The notes under the pieces were generated by a model. That model searched no databases. It was not told the origin of the DNA and saw only the letters and a program-made list of their open reading frames with translations. A stretch of 64,000 nucleotides of DNA from Paeniglutamicibacter psychrophenolicus (GTDB lineage: Bacteria > Actinomycetota > Actinomycetes > Actinomycetales > Micrococcaceae): contig NZ_JAUSSH010000008.1 in assembly GCF_030812255.1 (NCBI RefSeq), positions 115,626 to 179,625 on the forward strand. Direction: 5' to 3'. Positions within the stretch are counted from its first letter, which is position 1, and the number at the start of each line of letters is the position of its first letter. Shown here piece after piece: positions 8,401 through 17,036 of this stretch. Position numbers and translations under genes: made by a program.

Positions 8401-11045
8401 CTCCACACCGAGGCCACATATTCATCCCAGGAACCCCACTCGTCACTGACGCGGCGGGACAGGGTGAGGTAGGCTCCTACATCTTTCTTGCCGTCGATGC
8501 TCACGCTTCCCGAGATGCTGCCCTGGCTTCCCTCCCAAGCCGAGAAGTCCACCTTGGTGGTTTCGCCTTCAACGATTGATATAAGGTCCGAGGATTCCAT
8601 GTCTGCGGCACCATCCCACCAATACGTCTCGCTGCCGCATTCAATGCCAAGGCGATACTCGCCGGGCTGCAGAACGCCGTCTTCGTTGAACGACACGTAG
8701 TCCCCGTCCGCAGTGTGCCAGCGAACCGTTGTGCTCGTGCACGCGTCGTAGGCTTCGGGCCAGGTGATATCCAGTTTTCCGCCCTGCTCCGCCAGAACGA
8801 CATCGGCGGTGATCTGCTGCTCCGGTTCCGAAACAATCACCGGGCTGGGCTCCCCGCTGGCCTGCGTCGTGTGCCAGCGGTCGAAGTAGTACGAGTCGCC
8901 GGCACCCGCGCGCACTGCGTAGTTGCCCACTGACAGGCGCGAGAATTCGTAGCGGCCTTCGGCGTCGGAGGTGATGGTGCGTTCTGCGTCCCAGGTTTCC
9001 AGCGATTGGGCGGGGTGCAGGTAGACCTTGGCACCTGCAACAGATTGGCCCTCGGGGCCGGTGACGGTCCCTGAGATGCTCGAACCGAAGCTGGTGTTGA
9101 ACCGCAGGTCCAACAGGTCACTGGAAACCTCGAACGGTTCTTGCAGTTCTTGGTCCGCAACGCCTGGGTAGTACAGCGTGTCCCCATCTATGGAGAGTGT
9201 CATGGTGTATTTTCCTGCAACGACGTCCCGGAATTCGAAGGTGCTTTGGCCTGGCTCGATATTGAGCCACTGACGGCCGCCATTCTCGTCCTCGAGCACT
9301 AGTTCGCTCCACTGGTCCTCTGGGATGGGAGCCGGGTCGCCTTGTGAATCGACTAGGCTGCCCGAGACGGTGTTGGATCGGGGAACCACGAATTCGATCC
9401 CGGTGGCATTGGCCCCGGCGACAACCGCGACCTGCTTCCTCTGGACGCTGTCCCCGCCGCGGTCAAGGTAATTGAAGCTCACCTCGTACTCGCCGGGGGC
9501 CAGGAAACCGAACAAGAATCCGGACTCACCTTCACTGATCCACTTCGTTGCGGAGGTCATGCCGTTCTGGGCAATTTCTGCTTCCCCATACCCCCCGTTC
9601 GGAATGCGGGCCGGGGCGCCGTTTTCATCGACGAAGATGCTGCCGATGCTGCTGCCCCGGTCCACGGGGAATTCAATGGTTTTCGGTTCCCCGCCGACGA
9701 CTGCTTCAAGAAGGACTGCGTCTTCCTCGGAGACCACGCCCGGGTAATAGTTATCCAGCGACCCTCCGGACGAATCAACGCGCGCGCTCAGCCGGTACGA
9801 ACCAGCGGGTGCGTTGAAGATAACGGAGTTCTCGCCCGCGGCAAGGTCGCGAGTCTGGCCATACTCTCCGTCGAGGGAAAGATGGGCACTTTCGCCCTCT
9901 TCCAGCGTGAAGTCGCTGCCCTTCGGATCGGTGAGCCGAACCGTGAGCTGCTGTGCTCCGGCGGGTTGTTCCACCGTCAAAACCGTTCCCATGGTGCTGG
10001 TCACGTTCTGCGAGGTGTCGTCGATAACCAACCCAAACGAGGCCGGTTGCCCAACGATGAATTGGTAGCGCCCTTCGGCATTGGTCTCAATCGGCCGCGG
10101 CTCGAAGGGATACCCTGCCAGGGCCTCGACCCGCACTCCGGCGCGGGGTGCGCCCGCGGAGTCCTTGAGCGTGCCGGTGACAATTCCGGCGCCGCCCAGG
10201 TCCAAGTCCATCGAGTCGGTTCTGTTGTAGACATCGATGAGCATTTCCGTATCGGGATTCGTGATCCTATAGTTCACCCCCGTACCTTCGGGAAGCTGAC
10301 CTTCCCAGGTGTGGGATTCACCCCGCGCCAGTGTGAATTTCGCGGAGAAGTCGCCTGAGTCATTATCTTGGACCAAGATCTCGATCGGCCACAACAGCGC
10401 CTGCGGCGCGGTGACGGTTCCGGAAGCCTCCACGAGCTTGGCTGCTGTGGCTTCGGTCTCGGCCAACTTGGCGCTTTGCTTTGCGTCGGTTTCCTGGGGA
10501 GCGCCTTCTTCGGGCTTGGCCGGGGTGGCCAACTCCGCCTTTCCGGCGTCATTGCCGGAGGCTGGTGGCACCGATTCCTCGGCAGGCGCACGGGGCTTGG
10601 ATCCGGTCGCCGGTTCCTGCGTCGGAGCTGCAGTCTCGGACGGAGCGGATTCTTCATCGACAGAACTCTCGGCGGCGCCCGACTCGGCGGCAGACTGGCT
10701 GGCCTCGGTCTCGGGTGCCGGATCCGTGGATGGGTTGCCGCCGGATTCGGTGGCTGCCTTTTCCGTCTCCGAGGTTTTGCTGTCACCAGTACTGCTGACT
10801 GGGCCAGCTGGTTGCTTGATCGGTTCCGCCACCGGCGATGTCCCGGCTTTGGTTGTGGTAGCCATTGGAGCGGCAGATACCGCGCTGGTTGCGTTGTCGG
10901 TGTCTCCGACGCCGGCGGCCCACCCCTGTGCTGGACCTGTGCCCATCAAGGCCCCAAAGCCCAAAGCCACGGCGGCGAGCGACGCCACCAAGGCGCGCGG
11001 TCTCCTGATCAATTTATCCGGTGTTCGATGGCGCGATGCGGCCAT
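5427..11045 (-). CDS. Giant LAXTG-type surface protein with Cna-B/carboxypeptidase-regulatory-like, Ig-like and Fn3 domains
   Basis: This 1872-residue protein is built for display on the cell wall. A signal peptide with a twin-Arg and a long hydrophobic core covers about residues 1-44. An Ala/Glu/Pro-rich spacer runs to about 200. Repeated beta-sandwich modules of the carboxypeptidase-regulatory / SdrD-B type follow; clear examples begin near 289 (GTLKDSAGAP), 658 (ISGTVTGPEGQ) and 1119 (IKGVIQDASG). An Ig-like module lies at about 1252-1349 and two Fn3 modules at about 1351-1533. A Pro/Thr/Glu repeat stalk spans about 1536-1682, and one more folded region follows. The C-terminus has LARTG at 1836-1840, a hydrophobic helix and an RRK tail. 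LAXTG is the motif class used by actinobacterial class E sortases. The start ATG follows GAGGGGGGATC. A role in adhesion or surface structure is inferred from architecture only. Confidence 0.88.
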   Translation of the reverse strand: MAASRHRTPDKLIRRPRALVASLAAVALGFGALMGTGPAQGWAAGVGDTDNATSAVSAAPMATTTKAGTSPVAEPIKQPAGPVSSTGDSKTSETEKAATESGGNPSTDPAPETEASQSAAESGAAESSVDEESAPSETAAPTQEPATGSKPRAPAEESVPPASGNDAGKAELATPAKPEEGAPQETDAKQSAKLAETEATAAKLVEASGTVTAPQALLWPIEILVQDNDSGDFSAKFTLARGESHTWEGQLPEGTGVNYRITNPDTEMLIDVYNRTDSMDLDLGGAGIVTGTLKDSAGAPRAGVRVEALAGYPFEPRPIETNAEGRYQFIVGQPASFGLVIDDTSQNVTSTMGTVLTVEQPAGAQQLTVRLTDPKGSDFTLEEGESAHLSLDGEYGQTRDLAAGENSVIFNAPAGSYRLSARVDSSGGSLDNYYPGVVSEEDAVLLEAVVGGEPKTIEFPVDRGSSIGSIFVDENGAPARIPNGGYGEAEIAQNGMTSATKWISEGESGFLFGFLAPGEYEVSFNYLDRGGDSVQRKQVAVVAGANATGIEFVVPRSNTVSGSLVDSQGDPAPIPEDQWSELVLEDENGGRQWLNIEPGQSTFEFRDVVAGKYTMTLSIDGDTLYYPGVADQELQEPFEVSSDLLDLRFNTSFGSSISGTVTGPEGQSVAGAKVYLHPAQSLETWDAERTITSDAEGRYEFSRLSVGNYAVRAGAGDSYYFDRWHTTQASGEPSPVIVSEPEQQITADVVLAEQGGKLDITWPEAYDACTSTTVRWHTADGDYVSFNEDGVLQPGEYRLGIECGSETYWWDGAADMESSDLISIVEGETTKVDFSAWEGSQGSISGSVSIDGKKDVGAYLTLSRRVSDEWGSWDEYVASVWSPDGRYSFGVSEPGEYLVQVDPSGGYQNAWHDGSASLEKVSPLVHNGTEAKSADIALAYPVSLTVRTFDAATNTAVEGEPYLHTTGGISSSTAYGNVATLKLLQTGEVEILARSAGYVDTAAKVAVPTKGAHTYDLHMDKGAKLGVTVLADNNSLPLRNVWVQSLSDGTESWDSDSEWTGHDGRAEFVLSPGQYFVCVPDAGLYVGQCDEHDPATGQLVTVGPEGLETTIRLTLGGQIKGVIQDASGTPLEGVTVGLAKPREPAPGGVAGLSRKFVSLFAAPVAGDNGQLVGETTLTNANGEYTLPPVDPGQYALFAYRADLGTTWYPESGTFTGSELLDIAPGSTRNLAFTASIPADGIIRTPEQSLTTAFRITVQPVAQAAAQDGDTVKLAAWAAGDPLPTVRWQRSNDEGTTWADVAGEVSETFGFTAKLADNSAQFRAVFTQSGVELVSNASKLVVKAPAVAPAAVESIEITAMTDTAATLQWEAPNDGGSPIQGYTVHLHQGGELIRTLNPGNVLSLTVGGLEAETPYTATLTAHNAAGTGPVSAAVAFTTETKPAAATAPAKILYVIIRATHESAVVSWDAPDDGGSPITGYTVQVWHAGTPFRTFENITETSVVVDGLAPLDEYGLVVTAHNAVGSTESGGKRIMTMPAPTAEPTPTPTAEPSEEPTPTPTVGPSTTPEPTEEPTVTPTPTEEPSTTPEPTEGPTVTPTPTEEPSTTPVPTEEPTVTPTPTEEPTVTPTPTEEPTVTPTPTEEPSTSPEPSTTPEPTQEPSKTPTEEPTVTQTPTEEPSTAPRPTPGGNHPPREPRESDLVGEASDSVKVPSKAKAGARIEIVVTGVEEGQKVNVYAFSKPVHLGTETVGTGGLVSVSLPAGLVGEHRIAVYLQDGTLVGWDRITIADSAATPPAGETPEGTATTDATESAAPSGTESSAPTGSPTDPAASGDKDDSLARTGTEFIPLGAVAIGLILGGFVLYRRKAYVGSHRN
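6091..6390 (-). repeat. 30-bp tandem repeats encoding the Pro/Thr stalk
   Basis: Units of 30 bp encode EEPTVTPTPT-type decapeptides on the minus strand. The three units 6121-6150, 6151-6180 and 6181-6210 are identical, and neighbours alternate with variants encoding EEPSTTPEPT. Perfect identity of adjacent units means recent expansion and likely copy-number variation. The stalk would hold the folded domains away from the wall. Confidence 0.9.
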
Positions 11046-11362
11046 GATCCCCCCTCAAGGTCTGGTCGAGCTGTCTCACCGGGCCCCTAAAAAGGGCACA
11101 CTCCGGCACTTGTATTGTGACCAGATGGAAGAATGTGAACGTGCATAAAGGGAACGAATCGGAATCATCGGTATGGATCGGTACCAATGTGGCGGGGAAA
11201 CTGCGCCGCGGGACCAAATATTCCACTCAGGTGAATATGTCCCTGAAGCTCTGATTCGGCGACTCGGACCTGCTGGTGGGGCTGCTGTGCGGCCAAGGAC
11301 TTGTTGCCCCAGGCTCCGTACGGGGCACTGCTGCCGACGAGAGGACCCGGTTTCCAGCATTG
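11046..11362. other. Upstream region of the surface-protein gene
   Basis: No gene is seen. On the minus strand TTCACA, 17 bases, then AATACA (between about 11105 and 11140) is a weak promoter candidate for the surface protein. A small GC-rich hairpin (GCCCC/GGGGC, about 11307-11328) lies between this and the RNA element to the right. Confidence 0.4.
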
Positions 11363-11435
11363 AAAAAGGGCCCACCAAACTTGCGAGTAATAGTGGGCCC
11401 TTTTCGCAGTTGCGGAAACTTGGGGTATCCGCAGC
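11363..11435 (-). ncRNA. 6C-like small RNA, partly degenerate copy
   Basis: Read on the minus strand, the first hairpin (11411-11433, stem TGCGGA/TCCGCA, extendable to 11409-11435) presents the loop TACCCCAAGTT. A second hairpin (11364-11404) has a perfect 12-bp stem, and its loop holds CTCGCAAGTT. It is followed by a T-run at 11367-11363, the pattern of an intrinsic terminator. This is the same two-hairpin layout as at 62899-62996 with different stem sequences. The second loop differs from CCCCCAAGTT at two bases, so this copy may be decaying or specialised. A possible extra upstream hairpin (11434-11478) shows CCCCAATT in its loop. The 6C family name is an inference from the architecture. 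Confidence 0.6.
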
Positions 11436-11866
11436 ATGCTCGCGCGGGTAATTGGGGTAACCAACGCTGAGAACATGCTACCCAATTTTCCCGATTTGGC
11501 ACGTCAAACGGCCGATGTTACTAAATCCCTATGTTGGAAGCGTGAAATCGGTGCAGGGCTCCTACATGGACTTGAAGAAGACGCGAAGTCAGCTTTCACT
11601 TTTCAATCTTCGAAATCCCACTAGGGCGGCAGCTATCCGGTTTGAACGCGGGCCAAGGAAAATCAACACGCGGCCCCTCCCCGTCCCGACCGAGCCGCCA
11701 ACAACGCTCCCTCGGCCGCCGTCGCCCGGTTGCCAGTCGGGTCCAGGGTTTCGAATCAACAAAACATCAAAACCACTCAATAATAGGCATTGAGTAAATA
11801 GTCACATTGATGGCCAAGAATCCCGGAACTGGTAAAGTCAATTCCAATCGCGTCCTGGGGGGCGTA
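11436..11866. other. Intergenic region right of the small RNA
   Basis: No convincing gene lies here; frames of 60-90 codons overlap on both strands without family resemblance. It likely contains the promoter of the minus-strand RNA and that of the plus-strand small ORF. A GC-rich patch near 11690-11730 lacks a clear stem. Confidence 0.35.
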
Positions 11867-11880
11867 AAACTTGGGGAGGA
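11867..11880 (+). promoter_or_regulatory. G-rich Shine-Dalgarno site complementary to the 6C-like RNA loop
   Basis: AAACTTGGGGAGGA lies 4 bases before the TTG at 11885. Its first ten bases (11867-11876) are the exact complement of CCCCAAGTTT in the first hairpin of the RNA at 11363-11435, and nine of them match the loops at 62899-62996. Pairing would hide the GGGGAGG ribosome-binding site. The match is seen in the sequence; regulation is inferred. Confidence 0.5.
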
Positions 11881-11884
11881 AATC

Positions 11885-12025
11885 TTGGGACGAAAAGTAC
11901 GCAAACGCATTTACAACCGCTTTTACAGGCAGGGACCACGCGTGCCCATCATCTGGCAAAACGTCGGACTGGGACTCCTTGCCGTTGTGGCAATCGGCAT
12001 CGGTGCCTTCATCTTGTTCACCTGA
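11885..12025 (+). CDS. Small C-tail membrane protein
   Basis: A 46-residue reading frame starts at TTG 11885 directly after GGGGAGGA. The first half is very basic (MGRKVRKRIYNRFYRQG). The second half is one hydrophobic helix (VGLGLLAVVAIGIGAFILF) running to the stop. A longer form from ATG 11810 would add 25 residues but has no good ribosome-binding site. No family is recognised. A short basic protein with a terminal membrane helix could be a membrane-active peptide, a toxin or a membrane-protein partner. The overlap of its ribosome-binding site with complementarity to the nearby sRNA supports a regulated small ORF. Confidence 0.5.
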   Translation: MGRKVRKRIYNRFYRQGPRVPIIWQNVGLGLLAVVAIGIGAFILFT

Positions 12026-12240
12026 CACGGACACCTGGACGGATACTGCCCGTCCGCTGGCAACACGGGACGTGCACGGACCACTTTCGTAGGTGGTCCC
12101 CATTCATGTGCCGATGCTGAAACGATCCCGGGCTTCACCCACGGGCCTCACCAGGAGCAGCCCACTTGCAGGCGCAGATGCCCTGTGTGGCCCGGACCGG
12201 GGATTCCCGCTCGCCCGGATCGAGCCACTCAATTCGGGTC

Positions 12241-13584
12241 CTACAGTTCCCCGTCCAGCGGGGCGTAGTGCTGGCCCATCCCCACGATCTCCCAGCCGGC
12301 GGCCTCCCATTGGCCCCGGGAAAGCACGTTGCGTCCGTCGATGATCCGGCGCGCGGCCACCAACGGGTCCAGATCCGCGGGAACCAGGGCCCTGAACTCG
12401 GCCCACTCGGTCAGCAGCAGCACCAGGTCCGCCTGGGCCACGGACTCGGGCAGGTCGTTGGCGTAGTGCAGGCGCGGGAAGCGATCGGCGGCGTTCTTGT
12501 TGCCCTTGGGGTCGTAGACCAGCACGTCGGCACCGGCGTTGAAGAGCCGCACCGCGATGTCCAGGGCCGGGGAGTCGCGAACGTCGTCCGAATCGGGCTT
12601 GAAGGTCACCCCGAGAACGGCAATGCGCGCACCGACCAGCTTCTCGTTGAGCATGGTGTGGGCCAGGCGCACCACGCGTTCACGGCGGCGCAGGTTGATC
12701 TCGTCGACCTCGGCCAGGAATCCCATGGTGTGGGTCAGGCCCAGTTCGCTCGTCCGCGCCTGCAGGGCGCGTATGTCCTTGGGCAGGCAGCCTCCACCGA
12801 AACCGACCCCGGCGTTGAGGAACTTCCGCCCGATGCGCGCATCGTGGCCCAGCGCGTCGGCCAGCACCGTGATGTCCCCGCCGATCGTCTCGGTGACCTC
12901 GGCAAAGGAGTTGATGAAGGAAATCTTGGTGGCCAGGAAGGCGTTGGCTGCGACCTTGACCAGTTCCGCCGTCTCGAAGTCCGTCACGATCAACGGGGTG
13001 TCCGCCTCCAGCGACCTTGCGTAGATGCTGCGCAGGACCATCTCAGAGGTTTCGTCCTCGACACCCAGCACCAGCCGGTCGGGGGTCATGGTGTCGGCCA
13101 CGGCGAAGCCCTCCCGCAGGAACTCGGGGTTCCAGGCCAGGGTGATCTCGGCGTCCGGGTGCGCGTTGACGGCAATCAGCCGGCGCAGCCGGCGGGCGGT
13201 GCCCACCGGCACCGTGGACTTGCCCACGATCAGGGCCTTGCCGCGGATGCGGGTGGCCAGCTCGGCGACTGCCGCGTCGACATAGCGCATGTCGGCCCCG
13301 TGCCCGTCGGCGCGCTGCGGGGTGCCGACGCCGATGAAGTGCACGTCCGCCCAGGAGGACACCTGCTCATAGTCGGTGGTGAAGCGCAACCGGCCCGAGG
13401 CCACGTGCTTGCGCAGCAGCTCGGGCAGGCCGGGCTCGTGGAAGGGCAGCAGGCCCGCGGAGAGTGCCTCGATCTTGGCCGGGTCGACGTCGACGCCGAT
13501 GACCTCGAATCCCAGCTCCGCCATGCAGGCCGCGTGCGTCGCGCCCAGGTACCCGGTGCCGACCACCGAAATCTTCATGCTCAT
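12241..13584 (-). CDS. ugd: UDP-glucose 6-dehydrogenase family protein
   Basis: The enzyme oxidises UDP-glucose to UDP-glucuronate with two NAD+ for cell-wall or capsular sugars. The 447-residue form starts at ATG 13584 and shows the N-terminal NAD fold (ISVVGTGYLGATHAA then VIGVDVD). FLREGFA and the catalytic segment GFGGGCLPKD, with nucleophile Cys266, follow. The C-terminal UDP-binding domain has TFKPDSDDVRDSPALD. The upstream extension to 13641 is rejected because it adds a non-conserved tail before the Rossmann strand. The gene sits upstream of nothing obvious on its strand and is followed by the small intergenic region at 12026-12240. UDP-mannuronate dehydrogenases are relatives, but the motifs fit the UDP-glucose type better. 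Confidence 0.9.
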   Translation of the reverse strand: MSMKISVVGTGYLGATHAACMAELGFEVIGVDVDPAKIEALSAGLLPFHEPGLPELLRKHVASGRLRFTTDYEQVSSWADVHFIGVGTPQRADGHGADMRYVDAAVAELATRIRGKALIVGKSTVPVGTARRLRRLIAVNAHPDAEITLAWNPEFLREGFAVADTMTPDRLVLGVEDETSEMVLRSIYARSLEADTPLIVTDFETAELVKVAANAFLATKISFINSFAEVTETIGGDITVLADALGHDARIGRKFLNAGVGFGGGCLPKDIRALQARTSELGLTHTMGFLAEVDEINLRRRERVVRLAHTMLNEKLVGARIAVLGVTFKPDSDDVRDSPALDIAVRLFNAGADVLVYDPKGNKNAADRFPRLHYANDLPESVAQADLVLLLTEWAEFRALVPADLDPLVAARRIIDGRNVLSRGQWEAAGWEIVGMGQHYAPLDGEL

Positions 13585-13713
13585 GCCCGTGGGAAACCCT
13601 TCAACTATTTGGGGTGCAACGAGGGTGTTGCACCTGCACAAATGAACGTGGCCGAGCGCCGGGCACCCGTGGTGCCGGAACGCCCGGCCACATTGGCAAT
13701 GCGGGAGTGGATA

Positions 13714-15066
13714 TCAGAGTGCCAGTTCGCGCTGCACGACGTCGGCCAGCGACTGCGCCAGGGAACTTGCCATGTCGTGCGAGGTGGCCTCGACCATCAC
13801 ACGGACCACCGGCTCGGTTCCCGAAGGGCGCAGCAACACGCGTCCGTTCTCGCCCAGTTCCGCCTCGGCGGCGGCGATCGCGGTGATCAGCACCTTGTTG
13901 CTCGGAGCTGCTTCCTTGTCGACGCCCTTGACGTTGATCAGCACCTGCGGAAGCACCGTCATGGCGGCGGCAAGCTCCTTGAGGGTCTTGCCTGTGGCCT
14001 TGACGCGTGCGGCGATGTGCAGGCCGGTCAGCACCCCGTCTCCGGTGGTGGCGTGGTCGGCGAAGATCACATGTCCGGATTGTTCCCCGCCCAGGTTGAA
14101 GTCGCCGGTGCGCATGCCCTCGAGCACGTAGCGGTCCCCCACCCCGGTTTCCAGCATGGTGATGCCGGCCTCGCGCATGGCGATCTTCAGGCCGAGGTTG
14201 CTCATCACGGTGGCCACCAGGGTGTCGTCCTTCAGGACGCCGCGTTCCTTCATGTCGGTGGCCATGATCGCCATGATCTGGTCCCCGTCCACAACGGTTC
14301 CCTCGTGGTCCACCGCCAGGCAGCGGTCGGCGTCGCCGTCGTGGGCGATGCCCAGGTCCGCGCCGTTGTCCAGCACTGCGGCCTGCAGGCGCTCAAGGTG
14401 CGTGGAGCCGTAGCCGTCGTTGATGTTGATGCCGTCGGGTTCCGCGCCGATGACCACGACCTGTGCCCCGGCGGCGTTGAAGACCTCCGGAGAGCAGCCG
14501 CTGGCCGCGCCGTGGGCACAGTCAAGGACGACCTTCATGCCATCAAGCCGGTTCGGCAGCGTCTGCAGGAGGTGCATGACGTAGCGGTCCTCGGCGTCCG
14601 CAAAGCGGGTTACCCGTCCCACGTCACCGCCGACCGGACGGTACTTGGGCTTGTCCAGGGCCGCCTCGATGGCGTCCTCGAGCGCGTCGTCCAGCTTCTT
14701 GCCGCCGCGGGCCAGGAACTTGATCCCGTTGTCCGGCGCGGGGTTGTGCGAGGCGGAGATCATGACGCCGAAGTCGGCGCCCAGATCCGCGACCAGGTAC
14801 GCCGCCGCCGGCGTCGGCAGGGTCCCCGCGTCGTGCACGTCGACGCCGGAGGCTGCGAGCCCCGCCTCGATTGCAGCAGAGAGGAAGTCGCCACTGATCC
14901 TGGGATCCTTGGCCACCACCGCCACGGGCCTGCGCCCGTCATGTATTTTCTCGTGCCCCAGCACCATCGCGGCGGCCTGTGAAAGCGCCATCGCCAGTTC
15001 GGGGGTCAGAAGTTCGTTTGCTTTTCCGCGGACACCATCGGTCCCAAATAACCTTGCCATCGTCAT
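13714..15066 (-). CDS. glmM: Phosphoglucosamine mutase
   Basis: GlmM converts glucosamine-6-phosphate to glucosamine-1-phosphate for peptidoglycan precursor synthesis. All four signatures are present over 450 residues: the phosphoserine loop ISASHNP (catalytic Ser106), the metal loop DGDADRC, the sugar-binding region ETGVGDRYV and the phosphate-binding [12 protein letters not shown]. The start could be ATG 15066 or, two codons later, 15060 before [11 protein letters not shown]. The order rplM-rpsI-glmM followed by acpS and nnr elsewhere in the window is characteristic of actinobacteria. The gene has its own upstream terminator boundary after rpsI. Confidence 0.96.
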   Translation of the reverse strand: MTMARLFGTDGVRGKANELLTPELAMALSQAAAMVLGHEKIHDGRRPVAVVAKDPRISGDFLSAAIEAGLAASGVDVHDAGTLPTPAAAYLVADLGADFGVMISASHNPAPDNGIKFLARGGKKLDDALEDAIEAALDKPKYRPVGGDVGRVTRFADAEDRYVMHLLQTLPNRLDGMKVVLDCAHGAASGCSPEVFNAAGAQVVVIGAEPDGININDGYGSTHLERLQAAVLDNGADLGIAHDGDADRCLAVDHEGTVVDGDQIMAIMATDMKERGVLKDDTLVATVMSNLGLKIAMREAGITMLETGVGDRYVLEGMRTGDFNLGGEQSGHVIFADHATTGDGVLTGLHIAARVKATGKTLKELAAAMTVLPQVLINVKGVDKEAAPSNKVLITAIAAAEAELGENGRVLLRPSGTEPVVRVMVEATSHDMASSLAQSLADVVQRELAL

Positions 15067-15173
15067 CCATCATAGGGCCAGGAATCCCCGAAGTCGGGCA
15101 TCTGTGGGGTTTATCAAGGCAATCTTTGCCTAATCATGTGCCATATCCCACTAAGGCACCGCGCCTTAACGGG

Positions 15174-15207
15174 CGAAGGGCCCCGGCACGAATGCCGGGA
15201 CCCTTCG
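15174..15207 (-). terminator. Strong hairpin after rpsI
   Basis: Arms 15174-15188 and 15193-15207 form a near-perfect 15-bp GC-rich stem closed by a four-base loop, 30 bp past the rpsI stop. It lies between rpsI and glmM. No long T-run follows, so termination could be partial. Confidence 0.75.
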
Positions 15208-15236
15208 GTGCCGGGTGAAAACCCGGCGCAAGCGGT

Positions 15237-15737
15237 TTAGCGCTTGGAGAACTGCGAAGCCTTACGGGCCTTCTTGAGACCAGCCTTCTTGCGCTCGATG
15301 ACGCGTGCGTCACGAGTCAAGTAGCCGGCCTTCTTGAGAGCGGCGCGGTTGTTGTCGCGGTCGATCTCGTTCAGCGAGCGGGCGATGCCCAGGCGCAGCG
15401 CACCGGCCTGGCCCGAGGGGCCGCCACCGTGGATGCGTGCGATGACGTCGTATGCGCCGTCCAGCTCGAGGAGCTTGAACGGTTCGTTGACGTCCTGCTG
15501 GTGCAGCTTGTTCGGGAAGTAGTTGTCCAGCGAGCGGCCGTTGAGGGTCCACTGGCCGGTGCCCGGAACGACGCGCACGCGGGCAATTGCCTGCTTGCGG
15601 CGGCCAACTGCTGCGCCTGCAACGGTCAGTGCCGGACGTTCCTTGACTGCCTCTGCCTCTACGGCAACGGTTTCCGAGGTGTACGAAGTCGGAGCTTCAC
15701 CCTCGAATTCAGTGATCTCTTCAGTGTTCTGAGCCAC
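15237..15737 (-). CDS. rpsI: 30S ribosomal protein S9
   Basis: S9 sits in the head of the small subunit, and its C-terminal tail reaches the P-site tRNA. The tail [12 protein letters not shown] is present, as are [12 protein letters not shown] and [19 protein letters not shown]. The 166 residues include an acidic N-terminal extension of about 40 residues, common in actinobacteria. The start is GTG 15737 with AGGAG eight bases before it. It follows rplM by 36 bp in the usual L13-S9 pair. Confidence 0.97.
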   Translation of the reverse strand: MAQNTEEITEFEGEAPTSYTSETVAVEAEAVKERPALTVAGAAVGRRKQAIARVRVVPGTGQWTLNGRSLDNYFPNKLHQQDVNEPFKLLELDGAYDVIARIHGGGPSGQAGALRLGIARSLNEIDRDNNRAALKKAGYLTRDARVIERKKAGLKKARKASQFSKR

Positions 15738-15773
15738 GATAATCTCCTAAAGTCTTGTTCTCGGGGCCCAGCG

Positions 15774-16217
15774 CTACTGCGCGACCTGGGTGATTTCGAA
15801 GGTCTGCGGCTGCTGTGCAGCGTGCGGGTGCTCGGCACCGCGGTAGACCTTCAACTTGGACAGCTGATCCGCAGCCAGCGAGTTCTTCGGGAGCATGCCC
15901 TTGATGGCCTTCTCCACTGCCTGGACCGGGTTCTTTTCAAGAAGCTCGGCGTAGGTCACGGACTTCAGGCCGCCCGGGAAACCCGAGTGGCGGTAGGCGC
16001 GCTTGTTTTCGAGCTTGGCGCCGGTGAGGGCAACCTTCTCGGCGTTGATGATGATGACGTGGTCGCCCATGTCCATGTGGGGGGCGAAGGTAGCCTTGTG
16101 CTTGCCGCGCAGCAGGGTTGCGGCCTGGACGGCGAGGCGGCCAAGTACAACGTCAGTGGCATCAATGATGTGCCACTGGCGGGTCTGGTCAGCCGGCTTT
16201 GGAGTGAACGTACGCAC
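15774..16217 (-). CDS. rplM: 50S ribosomal protein L13
   Basis: L13 is an early-assembly protein of the large subunit. The 147-residue length is standard. [15 protein letters not shown], the [13 protein letters not shown] segment and the KGMLPKN motif identify it. Translation starts at GTG 16217 with AAAGG upstream. It is the first gene of the rplM-rpsI unit, whose promoter must lie in 16218-16606. Confidence 0.97.
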   Translation of the reverse strand: MRTFTPKPADQTRQWHIIDATDVVLGRLAVQAATLLRGKHKATFAPHMDMGDHVIIINAEKVALTGAKLENKRAYRHSGFPGGLKSVTYAELLEKNPVQAVEKAIKGMLPKNSLAADQLSKLKVYRGAEHPHAAQQPQTFEITQVAQ

Positions 16218-16606
16218 TGTAATTGCCTTTGTTTATTGGTTACTGGTCAAGCACAGGTCCAAACAGCGGCTGTGAGATCCACTATTGTCTTTGTGCTGTG
16301 TTTCGATGCGCTGTACCAGTTCGCCAGGTGAGGACTGAAAAGACCGGCCGTCCATGAATGTTCGCAATCCCAGCAGACCAGTGGCTCTGCAACTGAGCCG
16401 TCACGCGGAGAAGGTTGTGTCGAACAAAGGACACGCACAACAGCCGTTAGTCTATCGGATTAACCCCGGCACCACCAAAGCGTGCGCCGTGAACCGCGCT
16501 ACGCGAGCGTGATTCGTCTCTCACCGCCCGGATCGGGGTCACGGAATCCGCCGACGGGCCCGGGGGAGCCGCGCGCAGCTCCCCCGCCGGCGACGGGCTG
16601 CCCCCT
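16218..16606. other. rplM upstream region with a GC-rich hairpin
   Basis: No gene is seen. The left half must hold the rplM promoter, though no consensus box stands out. A perfect hairpin (16561-16569 with 16578-16586, CGGGGGAGC type arms) lies just left of the hypothetical ORF ending at 16607 and could terminate it. Confidence 0.45.
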
Positions 16607-17036
16607 TTAGGTTGAACCCAGCGAATCCACAAATTGGATGATTACCGGGCATTCGGGGTCCGGGACGGCGATCCCCCGCAAGTCCTCCGCGCGGATGCAG
16701 GTACAGACCATCGCTCGACCTCGCCGAACGGGGCGTTCAACCAACAGGGCAGCCCTGGCGGGGTCCAATGAAAAACCGTTCGGAAGCGCCCCGCAGTCGC
16801 CTTGGGCCGAGACCGCAATTCTTGGTCCTCCGGCGGCGAACAATTCCGCAACCCACTTGATTGCCAAGCTCGAGGGACTTGCCCTTCTTGCGGTCCTTGG
16901 GACCTGCAATTCCAGCCCATTGGACTGGCCATATTTTCCCAGACGTCTCAACATTAGGCACGTACCCACTTCCCCAAAAGTGATAACCGTGCGGTCCCGT
17001 GCAATTCCCCAATCGACACAGGCCCGCTTCCTAGAC
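16607..17036 (-). CDS. Hypothetical protein, uncertain
   Basis: A 142-codon frame reads from ATG 17036 to a stop at 16607. It begins MSRKRACVDWGIARDRT and has a hydrophobic mix without a clear membrane helix. The C-terminal part (about 75-142) contains three cysteines (GDCGALP, CTCIRAE, DPECPV). No family is recognised. The ribosome-binding site (TAGGGTG) is poor, and a competing plus-strand frame covers the same DNA. A GC-rich hairpin just past the stop slightly favours this strand. Confidence 0.3.

Noticed and set aside
12166..14982. 938-codon plus-strand frame over ugd and glmM
   Set aside because: Antisense shadow of two well-supported enzymes with complete motifs; it spans both genes and their gap, which no real gene would.
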